Positions 55,696 through 64,000 of a stretch of 64,000 nucleotides of DNA are shown in pieces. The notes under the pieces are model-generated. The model saw nothing but the letters and a program-made list of their open reading frames with translations, had not been told where the DNA came from and made no database searches. Origin of the DNA: CBDDBH01 sp965225625 (GTDB taxonomy: Bacteria > Pseudomonadota > Gammaproteobacteria > JADZEE01). Positions within the stretch are counted from its first letter, which is position 1, and the number at the start of each line of letters is the position of its first letter. The stretch is taken from the NCBI GenBank assembly GCA_965225625.1, contig CBDDBH010000025.1, positions 62,001 to 126,000 on the forward strand. The letters run 5' to 3'. Position numbers and translations under genes: made by a program.

Positions 55696-56760
55696 ATGAA
55701 GATTACAACGATTGGTTTGGATATAGCAAAATCAGTTTTTCACCTTTTTGCGGTTAATCAAACAGGTCGATTGATAAAGAAGAAACAGCTCAAGCGCAAG
55801 CAAGTATTGGGTTACATGGTGAAACTTGAGCCTTGTTTAATTGTGATGGAGGCCTGTGGAGGTGCCCATTATTGGGCGCGGGAATTTGTCGCCTTGGGGC
55901 ACGACGTCAAACTCATCGCGCCGCAGTATGTTAAGCCCTACGTGAAAGGCAACAAGAACGACTACAACGATGCGGAGGCCATCGCGGAGGCGTCGCAACG
56001 GGCGAACATGCGTTTCGTTCCAATAAAATCCGTTGAGCGGCACGACTGCATGGAAGCAGGAGGTAGAGCAACGCCGGGAGCGGTTGCCGAGGATGTTCAA
56101 AATTTCCACTGTCAACGCGAACGCATCAAGAAAGAACGCACGGCGTTGGTGAACCAGGTACGTGGCTTGCTGGCGGAATATGGTGTGGTTATCCAGCTCG
56201 GGGTTAGTGCTGTGCGCACAGCGCTGCCTGAGATTTTGGCAGATGCAGATAATGGCTTAACCGCTCTGGCACGGGCGTTATTCGCAGAGCTGCTGGAGGA
56301 ATTACGCCTGGTTGAGCAACGATTTGAGCACTGTGAGCGCCGGATCAAAGCCCTCAATGACGACCATGAGGTGTGTCGGCGTTTAGAGGGCATATTAGGC
56401 ATCGGGCCGATCACGGCCACCGCCATCTACGCCGCTGCCGGTGAGGGCAAAGACTTTGTCAATGGCCGTCATTTTTCAGCCTGGTTAGGCTTGGTGCCCG
56501 GTCAGCATTCGACAGGCGGCAAGACGGTATTACTGGGCATCAGCAAGCGAGGCAATAGCTATCTCAGGACGCTGCTTATTCACGGGGCTCGAGCGGTGCT
56601 GCGACACTCAGCGAACAAGACCGATCGCTTTAGTCGTTGGGCTCAATCCGTGTTAGCACGCAGAGGGCACAACAAGGCGTGTGTTGCAGTAGCCAATAAG
56701 CTGGCCCGGATGGCCTGGGTCATTATGGCCAAAGGTGACGTGTATCGCGTGGCGATATGA
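55696..56760 (+). CDS. IS110/IS1111-type transposase with an 18-codon repeat insertion
   Basis: 354 residues. The N-terminal RuvC-like DEDD domain has ITTIGLDIAKSVFHLF and NDYNDAEAIAEASQRANMRF. The C-terminal transposase_20 domain reads LEGILGIGPITATAIYAAAG and STGGKTVLLGISKRGNSYLR. Between I-K-S-V-E and D-V-Q-N-F-H-C-Q lies R-H-D-C-M-E-A-G-G-R-A-T-P-G-A-V-A-E, encoded by a copy of the GGAGGTAG repeat (56041-56088 plus flanks); IS110 relatives have only a residue or two there. The frame remains open, so the protein may still be made. A GGAG lies before the ATG. Confidence 0.88.
   Translation: MKITTIGLDIAKSVFHLFAVNQTGRLIKKKQLKRKQVLGYMVKLEPCLIVMEACGGAHYWAREFVALGHDVKLIAPQYVKPYVKGNKNDYNDAEAIAEASQRANMRFVPIKSVERHDCMEAGGRATPGAVAEDVQNFHCQRERIKKERTALVNQVRGLLAEYGVVIQLGVSAVRTALPEILADADNGLTALARALFAELLEELRLVEQRFEHCERRIKALNDDHEVCRRLEGILGIGPITATAIYAAAGEGKDFVNGRHFSAWLGLVPGQHSTGGKTVLLGISKRGNSYLRTLLIHGARAVLRHSANKTDRFSRWAQSVLARRGHNKACVAVANKLARMAWVIMAKGDVYRVAI
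56041..56088 (+). repeat. GGAGGTAG repeat inserted in-frame in the IS110 transposase
   Basis: 48 bases, CACGACTGCATGGAAGCAGG then AGGTAGAGCAACGCCGGGAG then CGGTTGCC. Stem GCAAC/GTTGC around a GCCGGGAGCG loop. It aligns along its length with 57817-57863. Confidence 0.75.
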
Positions 56761-57056
56761 GCGGAATAACAGGATTGTACGGAAGCTGAATTTAGCCTGT
56801 ACACACGACGCAAGAAACCTGTTACTTCAGTTGCTAAAGACAATGATCGGATGGTGAGATAGGTCAGACCGGTTCATTCAAAACCTGTTTCCTGCATTGG
56901 CCATAATGAGGCCGGAGGGATGATGAGGAGGATGAGCGCAAATAACCATCGGGGCCAGGAAGTAAAAAGCTTCCATCAACAGGCCGGATATATGAGAGCA
57001 ATGATTTTCTCTCAACATCAATGATCACATGTCTTGCAAACAGGAGTGGGTCCATA

Positions 57057-57094
57057 TATGCAGGAGGTAGAGCGAAGCAGGAGCCAGAGCCGAG
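57057..57094 (+). repeat. GGAGGTAG repeat, right half split by the IS1111-like element
   Basis: TATGCAGGAGGTAGAGCGAA then GCAGGAGCCAGAGCCGAG, continuing the copy interrupted at 55600. Its 3' end abuts a fragment of an IS91-type transposase. Confidence 0.7.
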
Positions 57095-57210
57095 AAGATC
57101 CTGTGGTGATCGAGAAGATCCTCAGGCACCTTGAGCACAAAGACGCAGCCGCCACTGCCACGCGTTCACCCCCGTCTCGGGCGCCGCCCCAGGTCAGCTT
57201 GTTCGGCTAA
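57094..57210 (+). pseudogene. C-terminal fragment of an IS91-family transposase
   Basis: 38 codons reading EDPVVIEKILRHLEHKDAAA and ending A-P-P-Q-V-S-L-F-G-stop, the usual tail of large IS91-family transposases. Everything upstream is missing and replaced by the repeat and IS1111-like element. Dead remnant. Confidence 0.6.
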
Positions 57211-57498
57211 TACGCATCAACCACGCTAGCAGCGGCTGCGGCACCGACGACGCGGCACGGTTGCTATTGTGCGGTCGCTCAGAATCGTCTGCAAATCACG
57301 CTGAGTTGCGGAGGTTCTCCCGGCCCGATTACAGCCAACACCGCATCGAAGTGCCGGTTGACGGCTGTTTGATGCCCTCGAAATACTCCGCAGAATTGGG
57401 GCAAAGGGCGTTTATTGGTCTTATACTCTACGCGCCGTCCGTGACCGGCTTGCGGACAACGCTTACGTCATGCGCACGGTCTTTGATGTGAACAGCTA

Positions 57499-57598
57499 GA
57501 AGATTGAGAACACTGCCCGCTACACGCAGGTCGCGACGAAGTTGCTACGCGAGATAACCGGACCATTGGAATATCTGGAGATAGGCTCACCCGGCTAA
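57499..57598 (+). pseudogene. C-terminal remnant of a tyrosine recombinase
   Basis: Reads K-I-E-N-T-A-R-Y-T-Q-V-A-T-K, the end of a phage-type integrase including the catalytic Tyr, then after one extra G, L-L-R-E-I-T-G-P-L-E-Y-L. Such integrases commonly sit just before IS91-type transposase genes like the one that follows. The 57211-57498 stretch upstream carries no recognisable coding sequence. Confidence 0.55.
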
Positions 57599-57601
57599 GT
57601 C

Positions 57602-58809
57602 GTGGCACAGCCTGAGCTAGCGGTCGCGGATATCTTCCGCGACCACGGGCGGTCATGGCGGCATAACAATACCGGGCATGTAAGTCTGGGTCAGCTCAAG
57701 ACCATGTCGGCCATTGAGCGCTGCCGCACGGCTGCGCTCGGCGGTCATGTGTTGCGCTGTGGTGAGTGCGACACGCAGCAGATCGCCTACAACTCGTGCC
57801 GCAACCGGCACTGCCCTACGACTGCATGGATGCAGGAGGTAGAGCAATGCAGGAGCAATTGCCGAAGTGTCAGGGCGCGACAGCTAAGCGGTGGCTGGCC
57901 GATCGCCAGGCGGATCTCCTACCCCTGGCGTATTACCACGTGGTGTTCACGTTACCGGCTGAGATCGGCAACATCGCCTATCAAAACAAAGCGGTGGTCT
58001 ACGACCTGTTGTTCAAGGCGACGGCCCAGACCTTGCGCACCATTGCCGCTGATCCTAAGCATCTTGGGGCCAAGCTCGGCTTCACCGCGGTATTACATAC
58101 CTGGGGCTCGGCCATGACCCATCATCCGCACTTGCACTGCATTGTGCCCGGTGGCGGTCTCTCGCCCGACGGGCAGTGGTTAGCCTGCAAGAAGGGGTTC
58201 TTCCTGCCGGTCAGGGTATTGTCGCGATTGTTCCGATGACGGTTCCTTGAACAACTCCTCGGTGCACACGCTCGCCTTACGTTTTACGGGCAACTCCAAC
58301 ACCTGGCAGACGCGGCGGCCTTCGCTGGTTACTTGGCGCCCTCCAGAGGCGTGGAATGGGTCGTCTATGCCAAACGTCCCTTCTCGGGTCCAAAGTCGGT
58401 GTTGGCCTACCTGTCTCGGTATACCCATCGCGTGGCCATCTCCAACCGACGGCTCCTGCGTTGCGATGAGCGCGGTGTCAACTTCAAGTGGACCGACTAC
58501 CGCGCCAAGTCCAACAAGCGCCATAAAACGATGCAGCTCGCCACGGATGAGTTTATCCGCCGCTTCCTCATCCACGTCTTGCCCTCAGGCTTTCATCGGA
58601 TCCGCCACTTTGGGATCTTGTCCAATCACTGCCGGGCAGAAAATCTTCGCCTGATCCGCAACCAACTTGGTCACGTGGCTCGCAACGAACAAATCGAAGC
58701 AAAGCTCAACGATAACGCCATGGCCACCTTCGTGTGCCCTATCTGTAAAGCACCGATGATCGTTGTGGATATCGTTCAACGATCCGCCAGACCCCGAGCA
58801 CCGCCATGA
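57602..58809 (+). pseudogene. IS91-family transposase, broken by a repeat insertion and a nonsense codon
   Basis: Zinc-binding N-terminus (CGECDTQQIAYNSCRNRHCP), then KCQGATAKRWLADRQADLLP, YHVVFTLPAEIGNIAYQNKA, AMTHHPHLHCIVPGGG (HUH-like His pair) and CKKGFFLPVRVLSRLFR. After this come RFLEQLLGAHARLTFYG, LAYLSRYTHRVAISNRRLL and a C-terminal zinc motif CPICKAP. Two lesions are visible: a 47-base GGAGGTAG repeat at 57817-57863 that shifts the frame within H-C-P/K-C-Q, and an in-frame TGA at 58237-58239 where relatives have Arg (L-F-R-R). About 400 codons originally. Inactive. Confidence 0.85.
57817..57863 (+). repeat. GGAGGTAG repeat inserted in the IS91 transposase
   Basis: 47 bases, TACGACTGCATGGATGCAGG then AGGTAGAGCAATGCAGGAGC then AATTGCC, placed within an otherwise contiguous conserved motif (R-H-C-P-K-C-Q). 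Stem GCAAT/ATTGC around loop GCAGGAGCA, the same loop as at 26962-27009. Confidence 0.8.
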
Positions 58810-59082
58810 CCGCGCACCTGGGACCCTAGTTGAACAACCCAGCACATTGTCACAACGGCGATGATGGCACCTTATGGTTTAACCCCTTCGGATCGGCTGT
58901 TGCTGCGTTGTCGACGTGCTTATCGCCGCAGAAAAAACACGCGCCGATACAAAACCTAGCAACGCGCAACCGCTATCCTGATGAACATTTACCCGTCCAT
59001 GAACCGATCACGCCTCAACCACTACCTACTATCCCCATAGCGCCTCAGCACAACCCCGCGGTTTCCTACCTCGAGGCTTATT

Positions 59083-59143
59083 AGACACCTGCCCCAATAA
59101 GGCCGTGCCAAACGGTAAGACTTTTCTGTAAGGGCAGGCGTCT
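59083..59143. repeat. inverted repeat downstream of the IS91-type element
   Basis: AGACACCTGCCC and GGGCAGGCGTCT, eleven of twelve bases complementary, 37 bases apart. It could be the terminus of the element or a transcription stop. The remainder of the 58810-59245 gap holds no supported gene, only an 84-codon frame without features. Confidence 0.45.
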
Positions 59144-59245
59144 AACAACCCTTAACGACTGGCGCCGCAAGAAGCTCCTTTCTGAATGTCTGCTTTAGTT
59201 AATTTTCTGACACGGTCTGTCAGATAAAATCCCGACTACTACGCA

Positions 59246-60424
59246 TTAATCTTCGTCTGGCGCGACGTTTCCGTCTGCACTATCGTGCTCAACTTTCCTA
59301 CCAATCGGATACAAGGTCACCAGTGCCACGAGGTATAAGCAGAACGCCAACCAACCAAGATTCGTATAGCTTTCGCCGACGACGAGACTGCCCGCGGCGG
59401 GCCCGATTGTATTACCAATACTCCGAAATGCCGGCGCCGCAGCGGCTACGCGACCGTAGCGATCTAGAATTGCCAGAAAAGCAGTGAGATAAATCATCAC
59501 GAAGATGCCGACGACCTGGAACAGGACGATGCCGAGCAGATAGGCGGGCGCGGAGCGACTATAACCAAGCACCAGTGCCATACCGGCGAGGATCGCAAGT
59601 CCAATCGCAATGGGCGCTGCGCGTCCAAAACGCGTGCCCAGCCGATAGGCAAAAATAGAGCCGATAACCGTCAGCGCCAGCGCAAACGACAATGCCCTTC
59701 CCACCTGTGGAACACTCAGGCCTACATTAACGCCAAGGCGTTCGACGTACGTCCACAGGGCTCCTTCAGCGGCGAAGAATACGCCTGTACCGAGCAGTGA
59801 AAATACGACAATCCAATTAACCGGCGAGCGCGCGTCCGACTTCGGGGGAGGTTCACCCACGGTTGCAGGTAACCAGCGCAACACTGGAATACCAATGATC
59901 GTAATTACCGTAACGAGTACAAATATGCTGGGCGGGCCATAGCTCTCAACAAGCGCGGCGAGAATCAAATAGACAATCATGGCGAACGACATTAAAGCCA
60001 CATAGGACAGGGCTAGTACACGATCGGGTTTTTGCGTACCAGCCACTGCGGCGTGCACGGCAGCAAGTATTGCGCCGTCGCCTAGACCCGCCAGCGCACG
60101 GCTGGTGACGAAGACCGGCACGTTAATCCACATTGCCGACACAACGTTGCCAATAATGATGAGGACAATGCCCACAATCGATATCGTGCGCCTGTTCAGA
60201 ACGCCCATTCGCGGCGCTAGTGCAAGCGATGATAATGCCGTGAAGCCAATTTGAACGGCGCCAATGCGGCCAGACTGCGCTGTGGTCAAACCATAACTAT
60301 CGACAATCGCGCCGACCCAAAACGGTTCCACGGCAAGCCCGGTGAATCCGATACACCAGATTATGAGGATGCTTGCGACGCCCAGCGCGCCTACGTCTGG
60401 TTGGGCGCTAGTGTCCGAACTCAT
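59246..60424 (-). CDS. major facilitator superfamily transporter
   Basis: 392 residues with twelve predicted membrane helices. The first helices read ASILIIWCIGFTGLAVEPFW; the loop between helices 2 and 3 (LAPRMGVLNRRTISIVGI) is a weak form of the MFS loop motif. Glycines cluster in helices 4 and 5 (SRALAGLGDGAILAAVHAAV). The last gene of the hyuA-hyuB-VOC-MFS set on this strand, so it probably imports the hydantoinase-type substrate or exports a product. Confidence 0.82.
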   Translation of the reverse strand: MSSDTSAQPDVGALGVASILIIWCIGFTGLAVEPFWVGAIVDSYGLTTAQSGRIGAVQIGFTALSSLALAPRMGVLNRRTISIVGIVLIIIGNVVSAMWINVPVFVTSRALAGLGDGAILAAVHAAVAGTQKPDRVLALSYVALMSFAMIVYLILAALVESYGPPSIFVLVTVITIIGIPVLRWLPATVGEPPPKSDARSPVNWIVVFSLLGTGVFFAAEGALWTYVERLGVNVGLSVPQVGRALSFALALTVIGSIFAYRLGTRFGRAAPIAIGLAILAGMALVLGYSRSAPAYLLGIVLFQVVGIFVMIYLTAFLAILDRYGRVAAAAPAFRSIGNTIGPAAGSLVVGESYTNLGWLAFCLYLVALVTLYPIGRKVEHDSADGNVAPDED

Positions 60425-60519
60425 CGACGCTAACGATAGGGGTCAGGCGGATAGATTGAGGGTACTGGGCGCAGATCGACCGGCACCGAAGGACGGGCGG
60501 TGCCTGGCCTAGCACGCAC

Positions 60520-60996
60520 TTATTCGTTCAATGTCTGAATAAGATTGATGAATACGCCGTTTGGATCGCGCAGAGTCATCTCAATTTTCGGCGGGTATCC
60601 GGGAAGTTCAACCCGCAGCGGCTCGCATACCAGCGGATGTCCCCGGGCCTCGAGTCGTTTATGAATTTCATCTAGATTGTCTGCATCAAAGATCAGCGAG
60701 ATTTCGCCGCGCGCCTTACCCACCGGCGGCTTGGGGTGCAAAGCGGGAATATTGGGATCAACAATTTCGAACAAGCCGACCATGCCGTAATCAAAACCAG
60801 GTGATTGGAGTATCGCGACTTTGATGTCCGCTCGCTCTATGCCGAGCAGCCTGAACACGTGATCATCACTATGGTCTTTTTTTACCTCGGCTTCCCACCA
60901 GATCTCCAGTTCGAACACATCCTTGTAGAAACCTACGGATTCTTTGAGATCATTCACGATGATCGAAGTCCGTTTAACCGGTCCTATCAGAGCCAT
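60520..60996 (-). CDS. VOC family (glyoxalase/dioxygenase-like) protein
   Basis: 158 residues with GGAG eight bases before the ATG. Two beta-alpha-beta-beta-beta modules: VKRTSIIVNDLKESVGFYKD and EISLIFDADNLDEIHKRLEA, ending EMTLRDPNGVFINLIQ, the conserved C-terminal D-P-x-G pattern. Metal ligand positions are partly hydrophobic, so the catalytic type is unclear. It lies between hyuB and the MFS gene. Confidence 0.82.
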   Translation of the reverse strand: MALIGPVKRTSIIVNDLKESVGFYKDVFELEIWWEAEVKKDHSDDHVFRLLGIERADIKVAILQSPGFDYGMVGLFEIVDPNIPALHPKPPVGKARGEISLIFDADNLDEIHKRLEARGHPLVCEPLRVELPGYPPKIEMTLRDPNGVFINLIQTLNE

Positions 60997-61082
60997 TTGT
61001 TGATCTCCATTCAGTGCCGTATTCGTTGTCGAACATTAACGACTGGAACCGCAAATCCGCGGCACTATACTCTACGGCCGGG

Positions 61083-62783
61083 TTACGCGGGTTCGGGTAC
61101 CCCTCTCACAACTTCCTTCTGACGCAAACCATAGTACTTTTCGGCCTGTTCACGGGTGACGAATTCGTTGCTGATGTCCTCCAATAATTGTTCGCGCGGG
61201 CGCTCACGCGGATCGCCATAGCCGCCGCCGTTTGCGGTGTATATGCGAACCAGATCACCGCACTCCACGCGGACGTTCGTTGCGCGCGTGTAATCGTCCA
61301 CGCTGCCATCGTTACGATAAATGCGCGTGAAATTCAGTGATCCTTCCCGGCCGCTATTCATTCCCCATGGCGGATGGCGGCCGCGTGTGTGGTAACCCGT
61401 CAGCCATGCTTCCTCAGAGCGGATCCGATAATCCGCAAAAATACCCTTGCCACCACGGTACTTGCCCTCACCGCCGTCGAGGTCGTGGAAACCGTAGCCT
61501 TCGATGATGACACCGTGCCGCGCCTCGCGGATCTCAACGGGACAGTTAAAGGTCTCACCACTGGCTCCACTCATCTGGCCGTTCTGCCCGTCCCGGTCAT
61601 GGCGCGCACCCCAGCCCCCCACATTCGGCTCAATCATTACCTGAAATTCATCCGTGTCGGGATTGACCCCAGCAATAATGATTCCCGAAACCGAGTTCAT
61701 TTGACCTGCAGGCAGTCGCTCCGGTACGTGCGGCGCTAAGGCTTTCCAGATCAGATCCATCGCATGCAATAGTGGCTCAAAGTAAATTGAAACCGGTGCA
61801 GGTCGCTTACAGTGGAAGATCGAACCTTCATCACAGAGCAACTTCAGCGGTCGAAACGTCCCCTCGTTCGACACCGAACCCGGATCAGTCACCGCATTGA
61901 ACACCATCTGTGCCGCCGACCACGTACATGCCCACGGACAGTTGAACGGCCCGGTGTCCTGCACAGGATTACCCCGCAAGTCCACAATGAACGCCTCCTC
62001 GGTGATCTCCACCACCACCCGCGTCGGCTTACTGTCCTCGGTCCAGTCCTGGGCCTCATAACGCCCCCGTGGTAACTCCTGCAACGCCCGCCGTGCCGCC
62101 GCCTCGCCGTAATCCAAATGCTGCTCTATCGCCTCCAGCACCGCCGCTCGACCGTAGCGGCGCACCAACTCCACCGTGCGTCGCTCTCCCGCGCGCAACG
62201 CCGCTATCCCCGCCCACATGTCCCCCAGCGTGTACTGTGGTAAGCGGCAGTTCGACACGATGATGTCCACCACCGCCTGATTGATCTCTCCCTGCTCGAA
62301 CAGCTTGATGTCCGGCAGCTGCAAACCCTCCTGGTACACCTCCACCGTCTCCGTGGACAGACTCCCGGGTGACATCCCACCTACGTCACTCCAATGCGCC
62401 TTATTCACCATCCACGCTACGATCTCCGCATCGACAAACACCGGCAACGACAACACCACGTCATTGAGATGGCTTACCCCGCCGCTGTACGGATCGTTGC
62501 TGACGAAAATGTCACCGGGCGCGATCTGCTCGCGGCCAAATTTCCCCAGCACCGCCTTCACTCCCGAGTCCAGCATGCCAATAAAACCGGGCAGACCCGA
62601 GCCCTGGCTCGCCAGTCGCCCCGTGCCGTCGGTCACCGCAACGCCGAAGTCCAGGTTCTCGTAGATCACCGAACTCATCGCCACCTTGCGCAGCACCGCG
62701 AACATCTCCTCGCTCGCCGCCTGAAATGAGTTCTGGATCACCTCCAAGGTGAAGGGATCAAATTTTTCTTGTGCATTCATCAT
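61083..62783 (-). CDS. hyuB: hydantoinase B/oxoprolinase family protein
   Basis: 566 residues from ATG 62783, which is chosen over longer starts that run into hyuA. The family start is F-D-P-F-T-L-E-V-I-Q-N-S-F. Other blocks: VAVTDGTGRLASQGSGLPGF, DIFVSNDPYSGGVSHLNDVV, GMSPGSLSTETVEVYQEGLQ, GPFNCPWACTWSA, GWGARHDRDGQNG and the C-terminal NGGGYGDPRERP. It forms a complex with HyuA for ATP-dependent hydrolysis or carboxylation of cyclic amides, ketones or similar. Downstream neighbours are the VOC and MFS genes. Confidence 0.9.
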   Translation of the reverse strand: MMNAQEKFDPFTLEVIQNSFQAASEEMFAVLRKVAMSSVIYENLDFGVAVTDGTGRLASQGSGLPGFIGMLDSGVKAVLGKFGREQIAPGDIFVSNDPYSGGVSHLNDVVLSLPVFVDAEIVAWMVNKAHWSDVGGMSPGSLSTETVEVYQEGLQLPDIKLFEQGEINQAVVDIIVSNCRLPQYTLGDMWAGIAALRAGERRTVELVRRYGRAAVLEAIEQHLDYGEAAARRALQELPRGRYEAQDWTEDSKPTRVVVEITEEAFIVDLRGNPVQDTGPFNCPWACTWSAAQMVFNAVTDPGSVSNEGTFRPLKLLCDEGSIFHCKRPAPVSIYFEPLLHAMDLIWKALAPHVPERLPAGQMNSVSGIIIAGVNPDTDEFQVMIEPNVGGWGARHDRDGQNGQMSGASGETFNCPVEIREARHGVIIEGYGFHDLDGGEGKYRGGKGIFADYRIRSEEAWLTGYHTRGRHPPWGMNSGREGSLNFTRIYRNDGSVDDYTRATNVRVECGDLVRIYTANGGGYGDPRERPREQLLEDISNEFVTREQAEKYYGLRQKEVVRGVPEPA

Positions 62784-62803
62784 TATTCGGCCAAGCCGCC
62801 CTC

Positions 62804-64000
62804 TCAAATATTGGTTTGGATATACAGATTTCCGTAATCGTCGACCGAGAGTTCTTGCTGCGGAAACAGCACGATTGTGGTGTCCGGCTCCTGAACAATG
62901 GCGGGCCCCTGGATCTGCATGCCAGGCTCCAGGCCCGAGCGTTCATAGATCGTTGTTTCATGTATCCCGTCTAGATCGAAATCCACCTGCCGGTGGCCGC
63001 GTACGCATTCGGATAGGGTTCGCGCGCTACGCTCCAGCTTCTGCGGCTCCGGTTTATCCACCTGCCCAAACGCCACCACATGGTAGCTGATCAATTCGAC
63101 CGCGGTGTCGAGACGGTAGGTGTACTCACGTTCGTACTCTCGTTGAAAAATATCGATCGCCGTATCGATCAACTTAGTCGTCACCGCGCCTTCGGGAAAC
63201 GGAACCTTAACCGTGTGCTCCTGGCCGTGATAGCGCATGTTCGCGTAGCGTTCGAACCGCAGGCGCGTCGGCCCGATGCCGTCCTCGCTGAATTCGCTGG
63301 CCGCTTGTTGCTCGATCGATTGATAGGTCTCGTTGATGTCGGTTGACGAATCGGCACTCACTTGCGTTGGTTTCGTCACCACATAGTCACGGCGCAGATC
63401 GGACATCAGCATTCCCCACGCCGAAAACACTGAAGCATTGTTCGGAACGATAATCTTCCCAATCTGCAACTCGGCGGCTAACCCAGAGGCATGCATGGCG
63501 CCACCGCCTCCAAAAGCCACCAGCGTAAAATCTCTGGGATCGTAACCTCGATTAACCGATACCAGTTTGAGCGCGTTGATCATATTGTTGTTTGCGATCC
63601 TGATTGCGCCACGTGCGATCTCTTCCATGCCCATGCTCAAGCGCTCGCTGAGCGCCTGAAACGACTGCGTAACACTACTCATATTGGCCTTGATGCGGCC
63701 ACCCAGGAAATAATTCGGATCAATGCGACCGGTTACCAGGTTCGCGTCGGTCAGGGTCGGTTGTATTCCGCCACGCCCGTAGGCCGCCGGCCCTGGGACA
63801 GCGCCGGCACTCTGTGGCCCGACGTGCAATTTACTGCCTTCGTCCGCCCAGATTATGCTGCCGCCCCCCGCCCCAATCTCAACAATGTCGACGACCGGTG
63901 CGAGAATTGGATAGCCGGCGTAACGAGGCGTCTTCTCGATCATGTAGTCCGTGGAAATTCGAACTCGACCGTTCTCGATCAGCGAGCATTTGGCCGTTGT
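62804..64000 (-). CDS. hyuA: hydantoinase A/oxoprolinase family protein, 5' end outside window
   Basis: ATP-binding subunit partner of hyuB. The frame is open to the window edge, where it reads T-T-A-K-C-S-L-I-E-N-G, a conserved family segment, so the real start lies beyond 64000. The visible 399 codons contain VDIVEIGAGGGSIIW (ATP-grasp/ASKHA-like), GPQSAGAVPGPAAYGRGG, LTDANLVTGRIDPNYFLGG and VAFGGGGAMHASGLAAEL, then the C-terminal domain ending VDDYGNLYIQTN. The stop is 20 bases before hyuB. Confidence 0.9.
   Translation of the reverse strand, partial: TTAKCSLIENGRVRISTDYMIEKTPRYAGYPILAPVVDIVEIGAGGGSIIWADEGSKLHVGPQSAGAVPGPAAYGRGGIQPTLTDANLVTGRIDPNYFLGGRIKANMSSVTQSFQALSERLSMGMEEIARGAIRIANNNMINALKLVSVNRGYDPRDFTLVAFGGGGAMHASGLAAELQIGKIIVPNNASVFSAWGMLMSDLRRDYVVTKPTQVSADSSTDINETYQSIEQQAASEFSEDGIGPTRLRFERYANMRYHGQEHTVKVPFPEGAVTTKLIDTAIDIFQREYEREYTYRLDTAVELISYHVVAFGQVDKPEPQKLERSARTLSECVRGHRQVDFDLDGIHETTIYERSGLEPGMQIQGPAIVQEPDTTIVLFPQQELSVDDYGNLYIQTNI

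Larger units (their letters stand above)
55601..57058 (+). mobile_element. IS110-family (IS1111 subgroup) insertion sequence
   Basis: Subterminal perfect inverted repeats TATGGACCCACTCC (55607-55620) and GGAGTGGGTCCATA (57043-57056). The left repeat is six bases and the right about two bases from the joints, as in the IS1111 subgroup, which has such repeats and inserts into specific palindromic sites. It has one transposase gene. Both flanks are halves of one GGAGGTAG repeat, showing site choice. No target duplication is evident, as expected for this group. Confidence 0.82.

Noticed and set aside
58237..58239. In-frame TGA in the IS91 transposase as a selenocysteine codon
   Set aside because: Relatives have Arg here (L-F-R-R), not Cys, and the gene carries another lesion, so it is ordinary nonsense decay. 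It serves as a contrast to the TGA at 38120.

Overview
The window reads as a gammaproteobacterial chromosome segment. The evidence is the pepP-ubiH-ubiI ubiquinone operon, an MSHA-type IV pilus cluster, a crp/vfr gene divergent from an osmC-like gene, an elongator tRNA-Met, and a tkt-gap-pgk-pyk-fba operon. I cannot name the genus. About ten genes are broken by single-base indels or nonsense codons, and one gene contains a run of 42 C. Some of these look like draft-assembly errors and others like real decay, so each break is reported separately.

Layout. 0-4.6 kb: pepP (5' end outside the window), ubiH, ubiI-like and purC. 4.6-11.5 kb, minus strand: tkt-gap-pgk-pyk-fba. 11.7-12.6 kb: metF. 12.7-26.9 kb: a sigma-54 response regulator followed by a pilus assembly cluster (ExeA/MshM-like ATPase, secretin, TPR protein, GspE-type ATPase, GspF-type membrane protein, PilM/N-, PilO- and PilP-like proteins, minor pilin-like proteins). 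26.9-27.3 kb: an inverted-repeat element. 27.4-36 kb: a membrane histidine kinase, an ABC exporter whose permease and ATPase genes are separated, a class III nucleotide cyclase, and a prepilin gene with its own sigma-54 promoter, upstream palindromes and terminator. A degenerate GGDEF protein, the OsmC-like gene and crp/vfr follow. The regulator, kinase, promoter and palindromes together suggest a PilS/PilR-like circuit controlling the pilin.

36.3-64 kb is accessory. It holds tRNA-Met, mobile-element debris and a CAP/thrombospondin-repeat remnant. Next are a two-domain carboxymuconolactone decarboxylase/AhpD-like gene with one in-frame TGA exactly at the second redox cysteine, a PQQ dehydrogenase and a DUF3604 lipoprotein. 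A TolB/TPR gene is cut by an IS630 element. Two reductive-dehalogenase-like Fe-S corrinoid proteins follow (one with a duplicated core), with an amidohydrolase, solute-binding protein, cNMP-EAL protein, isochorismatase and alpha/beta hydrolase around them. An IS1111-like element and a decayed IS91-family element come next, then a hyuA-hyuB-VOC-MFS operon running off the right edge.

The strongest candidate for something special is the selenoprotein at 37388-38569: TGA occupies the U of an E-X11-C-X2-U-X3-H AhpD core and is followed by a SECIS-like hairpin. The second is a small palindromic repeat family found inside the coding sequences of two transposases and serving as the insertion target of the IS1111-like element.
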